Positions 18,932 to 27,056 of a stretch of 64,000 bases of DNA are shown here, piece after piece. The notes below the pieces were generated by a model. The model saw only the letters and a program-made list of their open reading frames with translations. It was not told where the DNA came from and did not search any database. The DNA comes from Corallochytrium limacisporum. Its lineage: Eukaryota; Opisthokonta. The position numbers and the translations under genes were made by a program. The DNA lies in NCBI GenBank assembly GCA_002811645.1, contig PDIP01000008.1, positions 85,403 through 149,402 of the forward strand. The letters run 5' to 3'. The first letter of the stretch is position 1. Each line of letters opens with the position of its first letter.

Positions 18932-19706
18932 AGTTATGGTGTACTAGTCCATGCACCTTTCTTCCTCTAACACTATTCCCATACTCCTATGAGTCCTTAT
19001 TCCTATCACTGGTTGAACAGAATAGAACACATCTTGCGCATAACATCTTGGAATTTGACAATATCTGGAAAATAAACACCAGTCAAATACCAAGCCAAAA
19101 CGGTTGTGTACACACTCTTCTCCACGGGACCTCCTTGGCACCGAGCATTCCGGAAGGCCTGTGATCCACCTTCGGGGCAGAGCCGTTGGGCACTCGAAGC
19201 GGGAAGCCCGTCGGGCTCTGTATAACACCACAGCTGGCCAGTGGCTTTTTTGGCTTTTTGCGACCCGTTTACCCGCCACGGCAAAATTAGGCCCCGGTTC
19301 AAACACTGGACGGGTCAAAGACAGAAATGAGAAACCCCTCCCTCCGCCTGGGGAAGAGGGATGAGAGGTAAAGTGGTTGGTGTGTGTCAGGACGCCACAA
19401 CAAATCCTTAGCTGAAGTAATATCATCCCTTACTTTTCCGCAATTCACTTGCGCAAAAGTGCATCGTTTTGCGTTGGTAGGTGAGTGGGAAGAATGAGGG
19501 GATCTCGGAAGCCCGGCAATTGAGCGCGGTGGAGCCACGTATTCGAGAACAGGAGTGGAATGATCTAGGGTTCCAACACTGGTGTTTATTAGCAAGTCTA
19601 TTGAGCTTATGGTACGGGCCATTGAGAGCAGACATTGAGACCTGTGGCAAACCTGAACGTGAGAGATCACAATTGATACTGCAAGACCGCAGATTTGCTA
19701 GTAGAG
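18932..19706. other. divergent intergenic region TAP42/5'-nucleotidase
   Basis: A 775-base shared upstream region. Bases 19140-19310 are GC-rich with short palindromes, for example an AGCCCG/CGGGCT pair at about 19204-19216 and a CCAC...GTGG pair around CTGGCCAG at about 19232. I found no conserved coding sequence, and a possible T-loop-like GGTTCAAA near 19286 has no tRNA around it. Confidence 0.45.
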
Positions 19707-20552
19707 ATGGGGGAAGTCGAAGTTCATTACCGCAACAAGGCCGAATTTGACAAAAAGCTCGCGGCAATCAAGGCAGATGGTCACCAGCGTCTTCAATTCA
19801 TCACAGATTTTGACATGACCCTGACAAAATATAATGTCGGTGGCGTAAAGGGGTCGTCTTCTCATGGAATTGTAGAAAACTGTCCCGACCTTTCAAAGGA
19901 GTACCATGCAAAGGCTCATGGACTCTTTGAAACATACTATCCCATCGAAATCGATCCTAATCTGACCAACGAAGAGAAGTATCCCAAAATGGTAGAATGG
20001 TGGAGCAAGGCACACGACGCCCTAATCGAAGCCGGTATGCGTCGAGAGTACATGGAGCGAGCAGTTAAGGAAGCCAATCTAGCCTTTAGAAATGGAGTTG
20101 AGACAGCCCTGAAGTGCTTACGAGATGCGAATGTTCCTGTCTTAGTGTTTAGCGCTGGGCTAGGTGATGTCATCGATGAGATCTTTAAGCAATACATGGG
20201 AGGACGAGACGGCAACACGCACATTATTGCCAACTGGATGAAGTTTAACGACAATGGTCTCTTGATTGATTTTCAGGGTGAGATCATCCATGTCTTTAAC
20301 AAAAAGGAACAAACAATCCACGGAGAGTTTGCCGAACGTGTCAGGCAGCGCCAGAATGTCATTCTCTGCGGTGACTCACAGGGCGATGTGCACATGGCCG
20401 ACGGTGTCGAGGCCGAAACTGTGCTCAAAATCGGTTTCCTTAACCACCATATCGAAAAGTCGCTCCCAATTTACAAAGGGATCTATGACGTAGTAATCAC
20501 CAATGATGCTGAATTTTCATTTGTGAATGACATCCTGAAACAGACCTTATGA
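19707..20552 (+). CDS. cytosolic pyrimidine 5'-nucleotidase (NT5C3/UMPH-1)
   Basis: This 281-residue protein belongs to the UMPH-1/NT5C3 branch of the HAD superfamily, which dephosphorylates pyrimidine nucleoside monophosphates. HAD motif I is DFDMTLTKY, with Asp34 as the predicted nucleophile and Asp36 as the acid/base. Motif II is in VLVFSAGLGDVIDE, with the serine of FSAG. Motif III/IV is in VILCGDSQGDVHMADG near residue 220, with the metal-binding aspartates. The cap region with AHGLFETYYPIEIDP and FRNGVETALKCLRDA is characteristic of the subfamily. The start is the ATG at 19707; the frame is open slightly further upstream only through a TTG. The family is common in animals and plants and patchy in fungi. 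No signal peptide or membrane segment is visible. Confidence 0.9.
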   Translation: MGEVEVHYRNKAEFDKKLAAIKADGHQRLQFITDFDMTLTKYNVGGVKGSSSHGIVENCPDLSKEYHAKAHGLFETYYPIEIDPNLTNEEKYPKMVEWWSKAHDALIEAGMRREYMERAVKEANLAFRNGVETALKCLRDANVPVLVFSAGLGDVIDEIFKQYMGGRDGNTHIIANWMKFNDNGLLIDFQGEIIHVFNKKEQTIHGEFAERVRQRQNVILCGDSQGDVHMADGVEAETVLKIGFLNHHIEKSLPIYKGIYDVVITNDAEFSFVNDILKQTL

Positions 20553-20692
20553 TGCAGCTTCTCCTCTAACTATTGACAGGAGTTTCCCGTTTCAAATTAC
20601 ACTTGGCGTATAGTACGATTTCTTAACTATGGTATGGGTTTGCTATTAATTGTTAAAGAAAACTACGATCCGAATCTACGTAGATAGAAATC

Positions 20693-20952
20693 TTATTCCT
20701 TCTTCTCCTCGGTCTTGCTTCCCCCGCGCATAGACATAATCAGGTACACACCAATAGCACCGCCAAGCACCGCAAAAACAGTCTGCATATACGAAAAACA
20801 TTTTGAACAAGAATTCCAAGTTAGTCTACAGTTCCGATAGTCATAAATCCCTGAAAGTAGGTCTACCACCAAATACTTACATTGCGCCGTCCAGCCCGGG
20901 TCACGGTGTTGAAGATGCGTGGATCATGAGGTTCGGGTTCTCCGCCGGCCAT
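20693..20952 (-). CDS. DAPIT/USMG5-like ATP synthase membrane subunit, spliced (2 exons)
   Basis: A small two-exon gene. Exon 1 is 20952-20881 (24 codons, ATG at 20952). The intron is 20880-20783 (98 bases), with GTAAGT at its 5' end, an internal GACTAAC branch site and ATGCAG at its 3' end. Exon 2 is 20782-20693 (29 codons plus TAA). The 53-residue product starts MAGGEPEPHDPRIFNTVTRA. It continues GRRNTVFAVLGGAIGVYLIM, a single membrane helix, and ends in a charged SKTEEKKE tail. The pattern FN-x-x-T-x-x-GR-x-N-x-V-x-A resembles metazoan DAPIT (ATP synthase subunit k), a subunit of the inner-membrane dimer interface. Gene structure is well supported by signals and by the sense of the joined frame. 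The family name is less certain. It ends 140 bases from the 5'-nucleotidase stop. Confidence 0.75.
20783..20880 (-). other. spliceosomal intron in the DAPIT-like gene
   Basis: A 98-base intron on the minus strand with GTAAGT donor, CTAAC branch sequence about 40 bases before the acceptor and a TATGCAG acceptor. It is in phase 0 and it joins exon frames exactly. It is the only intron that I can support in the window. Confidence 0.8.
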
Positions 20953-22048
20953 TTTGACGATATCAAGATGTTTCTTGTTCTGACAAACAATTTATCCCTT
21001 GTTTACTAGTGATGAACTCCGTAGCGGAATGAAATTGGAAGGTTTGCCAGCCTCATATAGGTATGCTGAAGGCGAACAGACTGAATGAACTACACCCAGG
21101 GTACTGTGTGACCGGCTCACTAATCCCAAGCCGGGTTCTTGATTGCATCGCAGTGTGTGCACACACCACCATTACACGGCCCGTTCAACAATTGACACAC
21201 GGGGGGTGTAGCGTGCTACCAGACCCTCTGTATCCATTGTTTGGACCAATTGTTTATGTCCAGTGGGTGCAGTACATTCACTATAATGAATGACAGGGTG
21301 AGTAAAAGGGACCATGACGGTAGTCTCAGTATTGAAATAGGACAAACACCTGAGGGGAGTGAGGGGGAGTCACAATAAACTGATGCCCCAAAATATCGTT
21401 AACTTGAAACATTGATAACTGATACTCTAACATACATACTTATTTCAAATTAACTACCACCAAGCGCTCGAGGGAGAAGCGACACAATGAAGGAAAATTC
21501 GTCAGCACGCGCAGTGATCCACCAGCCCACTTTCACTGCTGCTCTAGTAATTCTTTGTGGTCACCCAATTTCATAAAAAGTCAATGAGACATTCACTCAG
21601 CGAAACCTTCGTCGCGAGTGCACGAGGACGGAGTTCATTGCCCATGCGTGGGTGTTCCCGAAAACACTTCAATGAATCCTTCACTATCATCGTGCTAGAC
21701 TTCCGTTCGAAAGCAGTGGAGGTCTAGATACACTGACCATGGCAGGCACGAATACCCTGCATGCTGGGTTATGGATCGACTGAGAGCGCTGTGTGTTCCT
21801 GTACCGTGTTCGGTGCGCGCTGCCAGCGTTTGGCAGCTGTAAGTTGTCCACCAGAGTTGTCCTTCGTCCCCATGTCATGGCAACCGTGTTTCGACGTCCC
21901 ATACATATTGTTCCTTTGTTTCCTTTAGGATTCGCTATCCCTGGTCTCGATCGTCAGGTGGGGCTGAAGGGGGGGGGGCTTGTTGGACCAGAGCCTGTGG
22001 AGTGCGCGCGCCAAAGAAGTATTTAGAGAGGGAGTTTTCTCAACATCT

Positions 22049-22098
22049 TCTTGTCTTCTAAGATGTACGTTTAAGTTGGACAAGGTTAGAAGACAAGA
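22049..22098. repeat. 13-bp perfect inverted repeat
   Basis: TCTTGTCTTCTAA at 22049-22061 is matched by its exact reverse complement at 22086-22098, with 24 bases between them. It could form a stem-loop in RNA. No gene is known next to it. Confidence 0.7.
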
Positions 22099-22259
22099 CT
22101 GGGCTCACCGAGATCCTGTGATGGCATCTGACCGTTTCACAGTACATATAGTACGCGATTGGTGCACAAAGATAACCTGAGCTTTAAGGTACCTACACGC
22201 CAATCGCAAGAGGGTAGGAACTGGAACGTTCCTCATATTCTAATTGCGCGGTGCCAGAA

Positions 22260-22547
22260 ATGGACAATTCTAATAATGAACATACTGACAAACCTCTAAG
22301 TTTCAAATGGGTAAGGGCCCAGACTCCCTGTGGAACAAAGCCGACTCAGCCCACGCTCAGTAACTTTCAACTTCCTTTGACTTCTTATGCTGAATTCATA
22401 GAACTAGCCTGTGATGCGGTACCATCGGCCGATGCGGACTCGTTTTGCCAACACGTTTTAGTCTTCATCGTTCGAAGTCTCATCGCAATTCGACGATTTC
22501 TGGTAAGGCGAGCCAAGATTCAACTGTGTGCATGGAATGTTGAGTAA
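22260..22547 (+). CDS. doubtful small hypothetical ORF
   Basis: An open frame of 95 codons starts with ATG at 22260 (MDNSNNEHTDKPLSFKWV). It contains a helical-looking stretch (YAEFIELACDAV, then FCQHVLVFIVRSLIAIRRFL). A GTAAGG donor at 22503 and a TTTGCAG acceptor near 22623 would join it in frame to a further short exon ending at a TGA near 22690. I recognise no family and no good branch site, so this may be chance. Confidence 0.15.
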   Translation: MDNSNNEHTDKPLSFKWVRAQTPCGTKPTQPTLSNFQLPLTSYAEFIELACDAVPSADADSFCQHVLVFIVRSLIAIRRFLVRRAKIQLCAWNVE

Positions 22548-25500
22548 TAAGCATGTTTCGAATTCCGAAGGAAATTAGCTCTTGCGTTTGTCTGCGACAT
22601 GGTTCCCCGGGATTCGTTTGCAGACCTCGCGAGTTTTCGCCAATCCATCCACACAACAATTGTTACGAGGCTCCCCGCCCGCGAAATGAAAGGCACATTC
22701 AGCTTTCGATGAATATGACAAGGAGCGCCCAAGAAAAAATCAATTAGCTAACAATGTCTAAAGAGTGAACGCAGCCCAAACTTGTGACGAATTGTTGATG
22801 TTCACTTGTCGTGGGCTGACGTGTTGATAAGCCCAGTGCACAGGGTTGGTCAATACATTTACTACTAATATCCCGCGTGCTCATACAGAGAGATAAAGAG
22901 AAGCGTGCGTTCAAACAGTTGGGGCTGTTCATGTCTTCCCCTTTATCGGATTAGGAACATCCAAACGAATTCGCGGTCAGGTTGCCAGCCATTATCAATG
23001 GTCTTGGCCAATGCCGCCACTGTTGTACCTCCTTTGATTTCAAGTTTCGACTCCGAGTCTTGTGTGGGCAGAAGTACTAAGAAACTGAGACACTGGACAG
23101 ATTAGTGCCCCACTCACCGCTGCTAAGTTTACGGTCCGAATGAGCAGTATTGTCCCGTAGGATCCGACCTGGGATATGTATTTTCTAAGTTGGAAAGAAG
23201 GGAGGCTAATCAGGTCCGAGATATGGGCCGCGGGGAGCGAAAAATACTTCACCTGTCAGGGTCATACATAGGACGAGTGCTCAACAGAAACGTCCGATAA
23301 AGTCATACGAGTGAGCCAAAGAAATTCGCAGGGAAGGGGGGAGGATTGCACGCACCCTTGCTGTCCGGCGCACTCCGGAGTGATCCGGAGTGTATCCGAG
23401 CGATTTGGGGAGGAAGAGGAGGGTGGGGGGACGTTCCCAATATACCTACGTGTTTTTGCGTTTCCGTTTAACAGGATGCGTTCGGTTGCATGTGGCTGGA
23501 CTCGCTAATGGATGTCTGCGTCCCGCTACCTCAAGTCTCTTGGTTCTGCCTGGTGTTGGAGACCCCAATTACGGTACAATAGACCAGTGTTCAGAGCATA
23601 GGCTCCTAAGACCAAGACGAGGTGTGAGAGAATTCTGATTTCGTCCACCTTACTGCTGGACTGTGAACCCGTCCACAAGGACGCCTATAATATGATTATT
23701 TATATTGCTTGTCCACTCCATACTTCCTCGGAGAAACCAGCGCTCGCGGAATAGACGCATTTTTGTGTTTCATCTTTAGAGAGGCTTCTGCTGCCTCGTG
23801 GGGACTAGACGCGAACATTGCTCCCAATTTCACTTGATACAGCCAGTGGGATGTCAGTGCAGCCATGGTCGAAACAGCTTTCATTTCACGGTACCGATGG
23901 AGCGCACGGCATTCACCAGCACAATTAGGTCGGCATAATGATGTCGTCTGTGACCAAGCCATGAATTGGGAGTGCATTTGGTCAGGCTCCTCTTGATATC
24001 GGATTTCGCCCGCCTGGATTACTCTCGACTTGACTTTTCCTTGGTTTTGCGTTAATGAGAGCTGCAGGGAGAATGGCCTGTGAATGCAGATCGATAACCC
24101 GCACAATTACCTCCGTAACCCCACTTACATCGTCGAGTCAGCCATTACTTAGTAAGGATACCTGGATTGCTGATGGGATATTGACTCCGTACACACCTCA
24201 CCAAGCATATGGGTCAGGGGTACCTAGCTGTGCAGTAGGAGGACAAGAGTACAACAATAGCGTTTCCTTGTCGCAGGTCCCAAAGAAACGCATTGTATCA
24301 AATGAACGGATGCGACCGAGATATATAGAACAGAGATAGTCTTCTGCCTAAGAAGTGGTAGGAAAAGATCAGTTAGAAAACAAAAACAGAAAACGAAAGA
24401 CCCTTCCATCGCGGAGTTCGATCCAATTACAGTTTTCTTCGCTCACCCTCAGCTCCGCCGCTGAAACGTACACCCACACAAAACACAGGCCCCGAAAGCA
24501 TCTCCAGGTTCTGGACGAGAAGTAATTGCCCTTTGTACTTCAGCTTCGACTACTGTGAACGTACATATATCCCCGGCCACGCGCAGGGTGTGGTTCTCCC
24601 CCTTTTTTTGCGTTTTTGTCGCATACACCGCGTACTGTTTCTGTGTTTCTCTTCAACCGTCAAGGGGGCGCAAACTTGCTCGTGTTTGGGACCCAATGTT
24701 GCAGGGAATCATGACATTCTCCGAGTCACGGTGGTCTAACTTTAAGCATTGGCTGCGGTTGCTAATAATTTTATTGTGCGTTCCCGTCGTCCAAGCTCAC
24801 CCTATAGCCTCGTTGAGACTACGCTACATGTTCTGCGAGCGCTGTTCCCCACTCTCCTTCGTATACGTTCAGAGTTTTGTTTCCTTACCACGTAAGAGAA
24901 ACCGGTCGGGGTGAGCGGCTTCGAGACCTCGTGTCGCGCCGGAGATTTTCTGGGTTTGTTGGGGAACAAAGAAGGTATCGTATGTGGCGACACAAAGGGA
25001 CCCTCGAGGGGTTCTGGAGGACGGCAAACTGTGATTGGCACCTACTTAGACTTCCTCAAGGTTTATGCTAAGCTAGTTTGCTAAGGAATTTCTATGGAAA
25101 TGGAAAGAGTTCAGTCAAAACGTGCGGAGTATAAAGATACCCCTTTATTTCCCTTTGAGCTCCCGCGGGCGCATCCTTGGAGGAGGAGCGACACAGATAA
25201 AGCAAATTCAAACACAATGGGGCTTGGTATAATTTGTGCCCATATGCTGGGTCACAGTGCAGCAAGGACATTCTGACCAGATGATGTCAATGGTAGCACA
25301 CCACTATTGCACATGGAGGAAGCAACGTGTACTGAGAAGAAAAATTTTATCTCGTTGTTCTTCTCTCTGCTCCGTGATGTTCAGGTAGTATTCAGGGTCG
25401 TCTTCCCGTTGCTTTCGCTGTCCACTGTTGCCCTAGCTAGTTCCTGTTGTAGGCGGTGAAACCGTGTGGTGCGTCACTATTTATTCAGTACATCCAATAT

Positions 25501-26220
25501 GGGAATTTGAATGGACGGGGTCAAGCGCGGAGACGACACCATCAATGTTTGAGGCGGTGTGTGATCCTTGTCGGTGGCGTCAGCGCCAATTTATTGGCTG
25601 AAAGCCCTCTCCCTACTGTCGCTCGCTTCAGCCTCCCACTCATGTCATCTCGTCTCATTCTTATGTATACCAGGTATTAAGCTGACTATGCTCCTCGTGC
25701 TCGTAGCTGAGTCCAAGCTGAGCTCCGCCCATGCCTGGTTAAGGCAGCCGAAATGCGCTGTAAGCGTTTCTTCGTTCCTGCGCAGAAATGAGATTGATTT
25801 GCTGCATATATCGGTAGAGAGGAATCGCGGGCCCCATCGAACTCCAAGACCGACTTTCCGAGTTACCTATGAAACCCGAGATCGAAGGGCAATAGGCAAT
25901 ATGTGCAAATCCCCGGCAAGACGGCAAGCCCGAGCACTTTTCGTTTGTGAGTGCGCTGAAGATCCTACGCAATCCGAGGGAAAACTTCAGGAACCAACAA
26001 TGCAGCATAAGAGTTGGGGACCTCGCGGAGGGCGTTGATGGGAAGAGGGGAAAGGGATGTTGTCGAGAACCCCCTTCCCCAGACCTGCTGCCCTAGGAGC
26101 CGACCTGTATACAAAGTACCGACGAACTTTTGAAACGGAAAACCGCTGGTCCCAGCGAAGGGCGGGGGCCTCGGCAAAACTGCGGGTGCGACCATTGTTG
26201 CGTGAAAGGTGCTGTGGTGC

Positions 26221-26290
26221 AGAGAGAGAGAGAGAGAGACAGAGAGACAGAGAGAGAGCGCGACAGAAAGAAAGAGAGAGAGGGAGAGAG
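26221..26290. repeat. GA-rich microsatellite
   Basis: About 70 bases of nearly uninterrupted (AG)n with occasional AC and AAAG variants lie in the upstream region of the histidine kinase gene. Confidence 0.9.
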
Positions 26291-27056
26291 GTCCCGCGCC
26301 AGAGGGGAAGAGCGACTTCTTTTTCTAGTTAAGTTTCAGCTAGCAAAATTCCTTCCATTGTTCAATTCCCCAACCCCACGGAGTCGATATGTGCAAGTGA
26401 GACCACTGCGAGCGTGCCCTGTTGCACGAGCATTTCCGAATTCCACCTCTTTCCCCCTCCCCCTCTTGGAACTCAGTGTGTACGACATTCCCCTGCCCCC
26501 ACTTGTTTCTTCCTCAGTACTTTGGTCTCATTGCTTTTTTATTCTTCATTCGAAGGCTGGAAAAAGTTTTTATTTTAGTCCAACCGCTGTGGTGATTCGT
26601 CTGTCCGCCGGTGGCCCTGTATGGGCTTCCCCCCTGTTTTTTCCGTTTGGTAAGCCGAGGATTGGGGCGGGGCTGCGTCACTGCCCCTTCTGTTTTCTCC
26701 TCCTTTTTCTTCTTGATTCTACAGCTCTGCATGGAACCGGTTGTCGGACAACGGAAGAATCAACAGGGGTATCAATTAATGGGACCCAAGAACACACCTG
26801 TACACCGCACCGACGAAGTTGACCGTGAACATCCGAGCTCGAGGCTCACGAACGTTTTGGTGTGTGCTCCGACGAAACAGAAAACCAGTGCTGGTTCTTT
26901 GCCTAGCGAGTACGGAATACGAAAGTTATGGTTCCACACTCCCTGGGTATTTTGAGGTTCCGATCACCGCAACAGGTATGGGTGTGCTTTCCTTTTATCC
27001 GCACTGTAGTTACTTACAGGGATCAGTTTTCGGGTATATACACATGAGGAATAAAA

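Larger units (their letters stand above)
20953..27056. other. 6.1-kb gene-poor region upstream of the histidine kinase
   Basis: The largest region without a firm gene in the window lies between the DAPIT-like gene and the hybrid histidine kinase. It holds short open frames on both strands, none recognisable. It also contains a 13-base inverted repeat at 22049-22098, a CCGGAG palindrome cluster at 23371-23392, a GA microsatellite at 26221-26290 and pyrimidine-rich DNA at 26430-26710. The last few hundred bases are probably the kinase promoter and leader, with an upstream frame of about 75 codons at 26730-26955. I saw no transposase, reverse transcriptase, terminal repeats of length, tRNA or snRNA. 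An unrecognised spliced or non-coding gene remains possible. Confidence 0.4.

Noticed and set aside
19110-19310. Possible tRNA because of a GGTTCAAA T-loop-like word and short palindromes
   Set aside because: No matching acceptor stem, D arm or anticodon arm could be laid out around it on either strand.
26130-26822. 230-codon plus-strand frame across the GA microsatellite
   Set aside because: Its Arg/Glu run is a translation of the GA repeat and the rest has no relatives that I recognise. Simple repeats often stay open by chance.
26976-27019. Possible 44-base leader intron (GTATGG ... TTACAG) just before the histidine kinase ATG
   Set aside because: It is too short for a usual intron and lacks a clear branch site.
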